Assembly (NCBI GenBank): GCA_000193795.2
Contig: AEPI01000035.1
Coordinates: 1-34,651, forward strand
Length of the DNA: 34,651 nt
Source: Neisseria lactamica NS19
GTDB lineage: Bacteria > Pseudomonadota > Gammaproteobacteria > Burkholderiales > Neisseriaceae
Direction: 5' to 3'
Translations under genes and position numbers: made by a program
Notes under the pieces: model-generated
Seen by the model: only the letters and a program-made list of their open reading frames with translations
The model's database searches: none
What the model was told of the DNA's origin: nothing
Part shown: in pieces, positions 6,236-13,624 of the stretch
How positions within the stretch are numbered: the stretch's first letter is position 1
Layout of the letters: every line of letters begins with the position of its first letter

Positions 6236-6264
6236 ACTTTAAATAAAATCAGACTGCCCGTCAA
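6236..6264 (-). promoter_or_regulatory. Probable promoter of the C4/KilA-N transcript
   Basis: TTGACG (6259-6264) and TAAAGT (6236-6241) with 17-base spacing on the minus strand, directly after the terminator of the 55-residue gene. Confidence 0.5.
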
Positions 6265-6274
6265 GGGGCGGCAA

Positions 6275-6306
6275 CAAAAAAGCCGCCAAGTTTGCGGCTT
6301 GGCGGC
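6275..6306 (-). terminator. Intrinsic terminator after the 55-residue gene
   Basis: On the minus strand GCCGCCAAG (6298-6306) pairs with CTTGGCGGC (6282-6290) and is followed by TTTTTTG. Confidence 0.85.
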
Positions 6307-6313
6307 GGACGGG

Positions 6314-6481
6314 CTATTTTTGTACCTCTTCGCGGATTTTTTCCTTAACCCATTGGGAAAAATCAATTTTATTTGCAAACTCGAGTAAATCTTTCTCGGT
6401 TTCGTTATTGAAAGAAACATTTTTTATCGTCCGCTTGGCTGCCGCCCGTTTGCGGTATTCGGCCAGTTTTTCATCAACCAT
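6314..6481 (-). CDS. 55-residue ribbon-helix-helix-like phage protein
   Basis: ATG 6481 follows AAGGA. The protein begins MVDEKLAEYRKRAAAKRTIK, then NVSFNNETEKDLLEFANKI, then DFSQWVKEKIREEVQK. The basic N-terminus, the beta-strand-like TIKNVSFN and two helices (EKDLLEFANK and SQWVKEKIREEV) follow the plan of plasmid and phage ribbon-helix-helix (CopG/ParG-like) proteins, which bind DNA as dimers. It is upstream of the C4/KilA-N transcript and has its own terminator. The DNA-binding role is inference from fold pattern. A longer frame of 66 codons at 6220-6420 on this strand is a shadow. Confidence 0.7.
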   Translation of the reverse strand: MVDEKLAEYRKRAAAKRTIKNVSFNNETEKDLLEFANKIDFSQWVKEKIREEVQK

Positions 6482-6585
6482 AGGGCATCCTTGATTTTTT
6501 ATAAGATTGAGTTAGAATAGCAGCAGGTTTGAATCGGAAGGGGCGCGGTGTTCTGCCACCCCTTTGTTTAAAAGCTATTTTCTAA

Positions 6586-6648
6586 TTACATTCCCGAACA
6601 GTTTGCAATAAGAAAAATTATCAGCAATATAAACAGTTTCCAATTCAT
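6586..6648 (-). CDS. 20-residue hydrophobic peptide ORF with a strong ribosome site
   Basis: ATG 6648 is preceded by AAGGAG with 8-base spacing and encodes MNWKLFILLIIFLIANCSGM. It is one hydrophobic helix ending in Ala-Asn-Cys, not a good lipobox. Such peptides are seen as type I toxins, lysis peptides or leader peptides; nothing here decides between them. The region 6482-6840 otherwise holds no gene, only AT-rich sequence and a terminator. Confidence 0.4.
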   Translation of the reverse strand: MNWKLFILLIIFLIANCSGM

Positions 6649-6769
6649 TTTGCTGCTCCTTCCTATTCAGACTTAACTTGCCCCGATTGGTTGCCGCCTC
6701 TCGGGGCTAAGTGCTTTCCGAATGGATGTATTATATTATGTATAGACATAATTATCAAGCGTTTTATAC

Positions 6770-6799
6770 AAAAACCGCCCGAAAAATCAGGCGGCTTTT
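6770..6799 (-). terminator. Terminator downstream of the integrase remnant
   Basis: CCGCC (6775-6779) pairs with GGCGG (6790-6794); T-runs are present on both sides, so it can act in either direction. It lies about 45 bases past the integrase stop. Confidence 0.6.
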
Positions 6800-6840
6800 A
6801 ATCGGCTGTCAAAAAACGGCAAAAATTTCACACATCGGCG

Positions 6841-8128
6841 TTACTCTTGTTGTGAATTACCCATCATCGTTAAAATGACGTTTCCCCATTTTTCTAATGC
6901 TTCTCTACGCTCTTTCAGCAGTTCGGAACGGTTATAGGCGGTTTGCGTTTTTGTGCCAAGAGAGTGCGCAAGCAGTTTCTCGGTAACGTCGTTGTCGATG
7001 TTCAACTCTTCGCGCAAATACGTTCTGGCAAGACTTCTCAAGCCGTGGGCGGTCGTTTCCAAGCCTGCACGCTGCATTGCCATACGCGGAGCTTCCTTGT
7101 TGATGTGGCTTTGGTAGTTGTAGCTTTCAAACAGATATATGCCGTTGACGTTCAGTTCCCGCGCCTGCTGCAATATCTGTTTCATAGCAGTGGAGAGGGG
7201 GACGATGTGCTCTCTGCGTTCTTTTTTCCGTTCCGTCGGTATAATCCACTGACCCGATTTCTCATCTATTTCATCCCATCGTGCCAGTGCGGTTTCTTGT
7301 ACGCGCGTCATAGTCAGTAGCAGCCAATAGATAGCAAGCCGTGTCGTTGGCGTGATTTTCAGGCGGTTGGTCGGATTGGCAAACCCGTTGCGCTGCTCTA
7401 AAAAATCTATCAGGAGTGGAAGCTCTGAAGGGGGAGGGCTGCCATATGCTGGTTTTTTGGTTTTTCAAACACCTGTTTGCCGATTTGTAAAACAGGGTTG
7501 TACTCAATCAGTCCGCTGCCTACGGCATAGGAAAAAACCAGATTCAGGCTGTTCTTAGTTTTCCGCAAGCTGTCGGCAATGCCCCGCCGCTCCATAATGC
7601 GCAAGCATTCGACAACATCTATCGTCTTGATTTGTCTTATATCGCGGTTTCCAATAACGGGAAAAATATACCGCTCAAAATTGCGCATAACTTGGACTGT
7701 ATATTTTTCAGCCATGCCCTTGCGCCATTTTTCGTGCCATTCACGGGCGATTTTCTCCAAGGTATATACCGTCCGTACTTTTACACGTTTGATGTTTTGC
7801 CCCAACGCGAGCTTTCGCTTCTGTTCATCCCGCCATTCCCGCGCCTGCACGAGACTGAATAGGGGATATGCGCCCAGTGTCAGCGTTTGCGGTTTCCCGT
7901 TTTCGCCGTTGAAAGAAAACCGCCACACCTTATTAGATCCGTTCGGTTTAACCCATACGCCAGCCCACCGCCATCTGCCAGCTTGTACAGCCTGTCTTTG
8001 GGTTTGGCGTTTTTTACTTGGGCGGCAGTAAGTGGGGTAATTATTTTTGGTATTTTTGTGGTACGGGTAAAAGTGGTTAAAACGTACCATAAAACATACC
8101 ATAAAAAACGGTAACGGATAGCAATCAA
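6841..8128 (-). pseudogene. Prophage tyrosine recombinase (integrase), two frameshifts
   Basis: Three frames together form a P4-type integrase. The N-terminus reads PKIITPLTAAQVKNAKPKD and KLADGGGL; at about 7965 a one-base loss shifts it to VWVKPNGSNKVWRFSFNG, continuing to NPVLQIGKQVFEKPKNQH. At about 7428-7432 a run of five C (one too few) causes a second shift; the rest continues SELPLLIDFLEQRNGFANP. The catalytic part is present: Arg in LLTMTRVQETALARWDEI, H-G-L-R in TTAHGLRSLART, LAHSLG, and Tyr in QTAYNRSE. The codon where the initiator Met is expected (8051-8053) is ATA; the frame runs up to ATG 8128. It lies next to tRNA-Ser, its likely attachment site. The element is probably immobile. 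Confidence 0.9.
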
Positions 8129-8226
8129 TGGTGACGGAAGATAATGGGTTGTAACTAGTTTTCTGCAAAAAAATCAATACGTAAGTAATAAAAAATCCCA
8201 AACTGTAAAAGTTTGGGATTTGTATT

Positions 8227-8317
8227 TGGCAGAGAGGAAGGGATTCGAACCCTCGATACGCTATTCACGTATACACGCTTTCCAGGCGTGCGACTTAAAC
8301 CACTCATCCACCTCTCT
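8227..8317 (-). tRNA. tRNA-Ser (GGA)
   Basis: 91 bases with acceptor AGAGAGG/CCTCTCT, discriminator G and encoded CCA, a long variable arm, T-arm GGTTCGAATCC and anticodon loop CCTGGAAAG, giving anticodon GGA. The 3' end faces the integrase remnant, the usual geometry for a tRNA used as a phage attachment site. I found no second copy of its 3' end in the window. Confidence 0.95.
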
Positions 8318-8355
8318 AATGGCGGAAATTATCCTTATCGGGATAATTTGTTATT

Positions 8356-8442
8356 TGGTGCCCAGGAGAAGACTCGAACTTCCACACCCGTGAGAATACC
8401 AGCACCTGAAGCTGGCGCGTCTACCAATTCCGCCACCTGGTC
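8356..8442 (-). tRNA. tRNA-Leu (CAG), copy with acceptor mismatch
   Basis: 87 bases, T-arm GTTCGAGTC, long variable arm, anticodon loop TTCAGGT giving CAG, encoded CCA. The acceptor strands are GACCAGG and CCTGGGC, so pair 2-71 is A opposite G. The sister copy 34 bases away has a perfect stem. It may still function, or be a drifting duplicate. Confidence 0.9.
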
Positions 8443-8476
8443 AATCTAAATGTTGAATAAAGCAAAGTATTTGGTT

Positions 8477-8563
8477 TGGTGCCCGGGAGAAGACTCGAAC
8501 TTCCACACCCGTGAGGATACCAGCACCTGAAGCTGGCGCGTCTACCAATTCCGCCACCCGGGC
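8477..8563 (-). tRNA. tRNA-Leu (CAG), intact copy
   Basis: 87 bases with perfect acceptor GCCCGGG/CCCGGGC, encoded CCA and anticodon CAG. It is the first gene of the tRNA transcript (Leu-Leu-Ser). A 12-base inverted repeat (AATAAAGCAAAG 8456-8467, CTTTGCTTTATT 8563-8574) flanks it and may mark processing or a former duplication edge. Confidence 0.95.
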
Positions 8564-8616
8564 TTTGCTTTATTGAGTATTTTGCGGTACAGTGTGCCTC
8601 CGCAAAAGAAGTCGCT

Positions 8617-8644
8617 ATTATATAGTCCGCAAAAAGAATGTCAA
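8617..8644 (-). promoter_or_regulatory. Strong sigma-70 promoter of the tRNA cluster
   Basis: On the minus strand TTGACA (8639-8644) and TATAAT (8617-8622) are both consensus with 16-base spacing. It overlaps the first in-frame ATG of the divergent rnr gene. Confidence 0.8.
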
Positions 8645-8652
8645 CGGTCAAA

Positions 8653-11028
8653 ATGAATAAAAATATTAAATTTTTAAATTTACGGGAAAAAGACCCGTTT
8701 TTAAGCCGAGAAAAGCAGCGTTACGAGCATCCTTTGCCCAGTCGTGAATGGATTGTCGAGCTGCTTGAACGTAAAGGCGTGCCGTCGAAAATCGAAGTTT
8801 TGGCACGCGAATTGTCGATTACGGAAGACGAGTATGTCTTTTTTGAACGCCGTCTGAAAGCGATGGCGCGGGACGGTCAGGTTTTAATCAACCGCCGGGG
8901 CGCGGTTTGCGCGGCGGACAAATTGGATTTGGTCAAATGCCGCGTCGAGGCTCATAAAGACGGCTTTGGTTTCGCCGTGCCGCTCACGCCCTCAAAAGAC
9001 GGCGATTTTGTTTTGTATGAACGTCAGATGCGCGGCATTATGCACGGCGATATTGTAACTGTCCGTCCTGCCGGCATCGACCGCAGGGGCCGCCGCGAAG
9101 GGGCGGTTCTGGATATTGTCGAACGCGCGCAAAGCAAAGTGGTCGGGCGTTTCTATATGGATCGAGGCGTGGCGATTTTGGAGGCGGAAGACAAGCGTCT
9201 GAACCAAAGCATTGTTTTGGAATCCGACAGCGTGGCGTGTTTCAAACCCGAATCCGGCCAGGTCATTGTCGGCGAAATCGAGGCATATCCCGAGCAAAAC
9301 CGTCCTGCGTTGGCGAAAATCATCGAAGTATTGGGCGATTATGCCGATAGCGGTATGGAAATCGAAATCGCCGTGCGCAAACACCATCTGCCGCACCGAT
9401 TCAGCGAAGCGTGTGCCAAAGCCGCGAAAAAAATCCCCGACCATGTACGCAAAAGCGATTTGAAAGGCCGCGTCGATTTGCGCGATTTGCCTTTGGTAAC
9501 GATAGACGGCGAAACGGCGCGCGATTTCGACGATGCGGTGTTTGCCGAGAAAATCGGGCGCAATTACCGTTTGGTCGTGGCGATTGCCGATGTCAGCCAT
9601 TATGTCCGCCCCGATGATGCGATTGATACGGACGCGCAGGAACGCAGTACCAGTGTTTATTTCCCGCGCCGCGTGATTCCGATGCTGCCGGAAAACCTGT
9701 CCAACGGCATTTGCTCGCTCAATCCGGATGTCGAGCGTTTGTGTATGGTGTGCGATATGACCGTCACTTATGCGGGCAATGTCAAGGAATATCAATTTTA
9801 TCCCGCCGTGATGCGCTCCCACGCAAGGCTGACTTACAACCAAGTTTGGAAATGGCTTTCAGACGGCATCGGACATCCGTTCAAAACCCAAATCGACACG
9901 CTTTACAAGCTGTTTAAAATTTTGCAGAAAAAACGTCTGGCGCGCGGGGCGGTGGAGTTTGAAAGCACAGAAACGCAAATGCTTTTCGACGGCAACGGCA
10001 AAATTGAAAAAATCGTGCCCGTTGTCCGCAACGATGCCCACAAGCTGATTGAAGAATGTATGTTGGCGGCGAATGTTTGCGCGGCAGAGTTTTTGCTGAA
10101 AAACAAACATACGGCTTTGTTCCGCAACCATTTGGGCCCCACCCCCGAAAAACTCGCTACCCTGCGCGAACAGCTCGGTTTGTTGGGGCTTCAACTTGGC
10201 GGCGGCGACAACCCGTCGCCGAAAGACTATGCCGCGCTTGCCGAACAATTCAAAGGCAGGCCGGATGCCGAATTGCTGCAAGTGATGATGTTGCGCTCTA
10301 TGCGGCAGGCGGCTTACGAACCGCATTGCGACGGACACTTTGGTCTTGCCTACGAAGCATACGCCCATTTTACTTCGCCTATTCGCCGCTATCCTGATTT
10401 AACCGTCCACCGCGCCATCAAAGCGATTTTAAATGGACAAAATTATGAACCGGGTAAAAGCTGGCAGGCTTTGGGTGTGCATACTTCGTTTTGCGAACGC
10501 CGTGCCGACGATGCTGCCCGCGATGTGGAAAATTGGCTGAAAACTTATTATATGCGCGATAAGGTCGGCGAAATATTTGAAGGCAAAATTTCCGGCGTGG
10601 CAAATTTTGGAATATTTGTGACTTTGGACGATATTTATATCGACGGTTTGGTGCATATTAGCGATTTGGGTGAAGATTATTTCAACTTCCGCCCCGAAAT
10701 TATGGCGATAGAGGGCGAACGCAGCGGCATCCGTTTCAATATGGGGGACAGGGTTGCCATTAAAGTGGCTCGTGCTGATTTGGATACCGGCAAAGTTGAT
10801 TTTGTCTTGATTGCCGGGGGAAGCGGCAGGCGGCGGAAGGTCAAATCATCCGCATCTGCCAAACCGGCAGGGGCGGCGGGGAAAGGGAAGCCGAAAACCG
10901 CTACCGAGAAAAAACCAGCCCGAGGCGGCAAAGTAAGGGAAAGGGGCTTGCCTGCCGCTGCCGAATCGGGGAAAAAGGCAAAGAAACCGGTTTCGATAAA
11001 GGTAAAAAAACGGAAAGGCAAATCATAA
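8653..11028 (+). CDS. rnr: Ribonuclease R (RNB family 3'-5' exoribonuclease)
   Basis: 791 residues from ATG 8653; an in-frame ATG at 8638 would add five residues but lies on the tRNA promoter -35, so I prefer the inner one. Domains in order: a winged-helix region (WIVELLERKGVPSKIEVLAR), cold-shock-like RNA-binding domains (HKDGFGFAVPLT), the RNB core with catalytic acids in TARDFDDAVFAE and HYVRPDDAIDTDAQERS, then the core end HFTSPIRRYPDLTVHR, an S1 domain (GEIFEGKISGVANFGIFVTL) and a Lys-rich tail. It degrades structured RNA and helps in rRNA quality control and trans-translation. The length matches typical RNase R. A DUS lies inside the gene near 9857. It is followed by an intrinsic terminator. 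Confidence 0.95.
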   Translation: MNKNIKFLNLREKDPFLSREKQRYEHPLPSREWIVELLERKGVPSKIEVLARELSITEDEYVFFERRLKAMARDGQVLINRRGAVCAADKLDLVKCRVEAHKDGFGFAVPLTPSKDGDFVLYERQMRGIMHGDIVTVRPAGIDRRGRREGAVLDIVERAQSKVVGRFYMDRGVAILEAEDKRLNQSIVLESDSVACFKPESGQVIVGEIEAYPEQNRPALAKIIEVLGDYADSGMEIEIAVRKHHLPHRFSEACAKAAKKIPDHVRKSDLKGRVDLRDLPLVTIDGETARDFDDAVFAEKIGRNYRLVVAIADVSHYVRPDDAIDTDAQERSTSVYFPRRVIPMLPENLSNGICSLNPDVERLCMVCDMTVTYAGNVKEYQFYPAVMRSHARLTYNQVWKWLSDGIGHPFKTQIDTLYKLFKILQKKRLARGAVEFESTETQMLFDGNGKIEKIVPVVRNDAHKLIEECMLAANVCAAEFLLKNKHTALFRNHLGPTPEKLATLREQLGLLGLQLGGGDNPSPKDYAALAEQFKGRPDAELLQVMMLRSMRQAAYEPHCDGHFGLAYEAYAHFTSPIRRYPDLTVHRAIKAILNGQNYEPGKSWQALGVHTSFCERRADDAARDVENWLKTYYMRDKVGEIFEGKISGVANFGIFVTLDDIYIDGLVHISDLGEDYFNFRPEIMAIEGERSGIRFNMGDRVAIKVARADLDTGKVDFVLIAGGSGRRRKVKSSASAKPAGAAGKGKPKTATEKKPARGGKVRERGLPAAAESGKKAKKPVSIKVKKRKGKS

Positions 11029-11046
11029 TTCCGGCGGGGCGGCTTG

Positions 11047-11090
11047 AGGAGGCGGCACATACTTTTCCCGAAGCCGCCGCCTGATTTTTT
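11047..11090 (+). terminator. rnr terminator
   Basis: GGCGGC (11051-11056) pairs with GCCGCC (11073-11078), followed by GCCTGATTTTTT. The remaining gap to guaB holds only a single DUS at about 11210-11221. Confidence 0.65.
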
Positions 11091-11244
11091 GGTGTGGGCG
11101 GACGACGCATTATTTCCAGCAAATTGCAATGTCCGTATTGAAAGATTGCATCTGTTTCTACCGCCGTTTTAAAGGCAGGCGGTATTTTGCAATCGGGGCG
11201 CAAACGGCGTTCAGACGGCATTTTGTCATGAAAGGCTGTTTAAA

Positions 11245-12708
11245 TCAGCGGTGGTAATTCGGTGCTTCTTTAGTGATTTGAACGTCGTGAACGTGCGATT
11301 CGCTCATACCTGCGGAAGTGATTTCCACAAATTCGGCTTTTTCGTGCATTTCGGCAATATTGGCGCAACCCAAATAACCCATACTGGAGCGCAGACCGCC
11401 GGTCAGCTGGTGGATGATGTTCACAATCGGGCCTTTGTAAGGAACGCGGCCTTCGATGCCTTCGGGGACGTATTTGTCGGCGCTGTCGGTTTTGTCTTGG
11501 AAGTAGCGGTCGGCAGAACCTTGGCTCATCGCGCCCAATGAACCCATACCGCGATAGGATTTGTACGAGCGGCCTTGGTAGAGTTCGATTTCGCCCGGTG
11601 CTTCTTCCGTACCGGCAAACATACCGCCGAGCATCACGCTGTACGCGCCTGCCGCCAAGGCTTTGGCGATGTCGCCGGAGAAGCGGATGCCGCCGTCGGC
11701 AATCAGGGGAACGCCCGTGCCTTTGAGGGCTTCGGCGACGTTGTGGATTGCGGTCAGTTGCGGCACGCCCACGCCTGCCACGATACGGGTGGTGCAAATC
11801 GAACCCGGACCGATACCGACTTTGACGGCATCCGCGCCGGCGGCAACCAAATCCAAAGCGGCTTTGGCGGTGGCGATATTGCCGCCGATGACTTGGATGT
11901 GCGGATAGGTTTCTTTGACCCATTTCACGCGGTCGATTACGCCTTGGCTGTGTCCGTGGGCGGTATCGACGACAATCACGTCCGCGCCGGCTTCCACCAA
12001 GGCTTTGACGCGTTCTTCGGTATCGCCGCCGGTGCCGACTGCCGCACCGACGCGCAGACGGCCTTCGGAGTCTTTGTTGGCGTTGGGAAACTCGGTGGTT
12101 TTTAAAATATCTTTAACGGTAATCAAGCCTTTAAGCTCGTCTTTTTCGTTCAGAACCAAAACGCGTTCGACTTTATGCGTGTGCATCAGTTCGCGCGCTT
12201 CGTCTATGCTTGTGCCTTCGGGGACGGTAACCAAGCGTCCGCGCGGGGTCATAATGGCGGAAACGGGCAAATCGACGCGGTTTTCAAAACGCAGGTCGCG
12301 GTTGGTTACGATGCCGACGACTTTGCCGTTTTCAACGACGGGCAGGCCGGACATTTTGCGTTTGCGCTGCGCGCGCATTTCCAATACTTCGCGGATGAGC
12401 GTCGTCGGCGCAACGGTTACGGGGTCTTTGACCACGCCGCTTTCGTGGCGTTTTACTTTGGAAACGGCGCGCGCCTGCATCTCCGGCGGCATGTTTTTAT
12501 GGATGATGCCGATGCCGCCTTCCTGTGCCATCGAAATGGCGAGGCGCGCCTCGGTAACGGTGTCCATCGCGGCGGAAAGCAGGGGGAGGTTGAGGGTGAT
12601 TTCGCGGGTGAGCTTGGTTTGAAGTTTAACGTCTCGCGGCAGCACGGTCGAATGTGCGGGAACCAACAGGACATCGTCGAAAGTATAGGCTTTTTCTACG
12701 ATACGCAT
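11245..12708 (-). CDS. guaB: IMP dehydrogenase
   Basis: 487 residues from ATG 12708 (MRIVEKAYTFDDVLLVPAHS), the usual IMPDH start and length; an upstream in-frame start at 12741 would reach to the promoter. It oxidises IMP to XMP with NAD+, the first committed step to GMP. Visible features: the barrel with PLLSAAMDTVTEARLA, two CBS domains (about residues 95-205; VVENGKVVGIVTNRDLRF, LVLNEKDELKGLITVKDIL), the catalytic loop GIGPGSICTTRIVAGVG with Cys, and the flap region SYRGMGSLGAM. Nothing unusual is seen. It stands alone, convergent with rnr. Confidence 0.97.
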   Translation of the reverse strand: MRIVEKAYTFDDVLLVPAHSTVLPRDVKLQTKLTREITLNLPLLSAAMDTVTEARLAISMAQEGGIGIIHKNMPPEMQARAVSKVKRHESGVVKDPVTVAPTTLIREVLEMRAQRKRKMSGLPVVENGKVVGIVTNRDLRFENRVDLPVSAIMTPRGRLVTVPEGTSIDEARELMHTHKVERVLVLNEKDELKGLITVKDILKTTEFPNANKDSEGRLRVGAAVGTGGDTEERVKALVEAGADVIVVDTAHGHSQGVIDRVKWVKETYPHIQVIGGNIATAKAALDLVAAGADAVKVGIGPGSICTTRIVAGVGVPQLTAIHNVAEALKGTGVPLIADGGIRFSGDIAKALAAGAYSVMLGGMFAGTEEAPGEIELYQGRSYKSYRGMGSLGAMSQGSADRYFQDKTDSADKYVPEGIEGRVPYKGPIVNIIHQLTGGLRSSMGYLGCANIAEMHEKAEFVEITSAGMSESHVHDVQITKEAPNYHR

Positions 12709-12744
12709 GATGCTCGGTCTTTCAGTTTGTGCAAGATGCACGGC

Positions 12745-12753
12745 ATTATAGCA
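12745..12753 (-). promoter_or_regulatory. Extended -10 promoter of guaB
   Basis: On the minus strand TGCTATAAT, a consensus -10 with TG extension, about 40 bases before the guaB start. No good -35 is seen. Confidence 0.55.
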
Positions 12754-12787
12754 CGTTGCTAACGGCTTGGCAGTTTATTACGCCGGC

Positions 12788-13177
12788 TTAATCTAAATCC
12801 AAGAGTATTTCAGAACAATTTGAATATAACTTATCCCATTGAGTTGAAAATATTAAATCACAGCCATTCCCAAACGAATCTATGTTTATAACAATATTGT
12901 TATCAATGCAAAAATATTTTCCAAAGGTTTTATGTTCTTTAATTATTAAATAGCGGTATTGCTCAAATACTTGCTCTATATTATGTTTAGTATTAGGAGA
13001 ACATTGCAGAAATCTAATTTTTCCATCAGAAAACTTAAATTCATTACTTTGATTGATACGTGGCTTACCCAAATCCCATGTTGCAGATCCCATTCTTCTC
13101 GATATATCAGAGATAAAATTAGTTGCATGGGTTTGCTTGATTTTAGCTATTCCAATCTCACCATCATTTTTTTCCAT
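12788..13177 (-). CDS. Unknown AT-rich protein, candidate immunity protein
   Basis: 129 residues from ATG 13177, with GGAG seven bases upstream (a TTG at 13189 would include that site). I do not recognise the family. It starts MEKNDGEIGIAKIKQTHATN, has mixed alpha-beta character, no signal peptide and an acidic end (SNCSEILLDLD). Base composition is far more AT-rich than guaB and glnD on either side, a sign of transfer. It follows a 37-residue membrane-type ORF and a toxin-tip-like fragment on the same strand. In neisserial maf and tps loci such small AT-rich genes behind toxin tips are immunity genes; that reading is inference. Confidence 0.6.
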   Translation of the reverse strand: MEKNDGEIGIAKIKQTHATNFISDISRRMGSATWDLGKPRINQSNEFKFSDGKIRFLQCSPNTKHNIEQVFEQYRYLIIKEHKTFGKYFCIDNNIVINIDSFGNGCDLIFSTQWDKLYSNCSEILLDLD

Positions 13178-13277
13178 TAGTATCTCCAAAATAAACCAAA
13201 ATAATCAATAAAGGAATAGCCCCAAGACAAAACTCTCCTAATTTTACTTTTAATCGTAACCATGTTTTATTTACCAT
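13164..13277 (-). CDS. 37-residue membrane-type small ORF
   Basis: ATG 13277 follows GGAG with 6-base spacing and encodes MVNKTWLRLKVKLGEF, then CLGAIPLLIILVYFGDTNGKK. A basic N-terminus precedes one hydrophobic segment. It overlaps the start of the candidate immunity gene by 14 bases, so the two may be translationally coupled. The function is unknown; it could be the end of a broken membrane gene. Confidence 0.45.
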   Translation of the reverse strand: MVNKTWLRLKVKLGEFCLGAIPLLIILVYFGDTNGKK

Positions 13278-13289
13278 TATTTACTCCAT

Positions 13290-13550
13290 TCATTGTTTTC
13301 TCAATCGATATGTTGTACCACGACTGAAAGAGGCATCTGGTGTACCTATACCTGTTTCTACTGCCCATCTACCATCTATTGTTCTTATAATTTTAATATT
13401 CCCACCCCAATATCCAAAACTTACTGTGGTACTTTCCCCCGGTAAAAAATCATTTGTTTCTTTTTTCCAAATATTAGATATTTCTTTTGTATGGTGTAAT
13501 TTAGGGTTAGGAACATAGACGCCTTGCTGGATAAGTTCATTACGTTTTCG
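13290..13550 (-). pseudogene. Orphan toxin-tip (C-terminal domain) fragment
   Basis: An 86-codon open frame without a proper start: RKRNELIQQGVYVPNPK, then HHTKEISNIWKKETNDF, GYWGGNIKIIRTIDG and RWAVETGIGTPDASF, ending RLRKQ. It is bounded upstream by an in-frame TAA. It looks like the interchangeable tip of a secreted polymorphic toxin (TpsA, MafB or CdiA type), left as a silent cassette next to its possible immunity gene. I do not recognise the catalytic fold. The fragment is AT-rich, unlike glnD next to it. Confidence 0.5.
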
Positions 13551-13576
13551 TTAGATTGTTTACAATATCCCAGTCT

Positions 13577-13616
13577 TTCAGACGGCATACGGCGCGGCGG
13601 CGGAATGCCGTCTGAA
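13577..13616 (-). terminator. Inverted DUS pair after glnD
   Basis: TTCAGACGGCAT (13577-13588) and ATGCCGTCTGAA (13605-13616) with a 16-base GC-rich loop, just past the glnD stop. Confidence 0.65.
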
Positions 13617-13624
13617 GGCGGGCG

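Noticed and set aside
6220..6420. 66-codon minus-strand frame
   Set aside because: Overlaps in another frame the 55-residue gene that has a proper start and ribosome site, and runs through a terminator.
7428..7432. C-run in the integrase as a phase-variation tract
   Set aside because: Five bases is too short for frequent slippage, and a second frameshift and lost start codon point to decay.
8227..8260. Search for a duplicated tRNA-Ser 3' end as the other prophage attachment site
   Set aside because: No second copy found in 1-8226; the other end is outside the window or lost.
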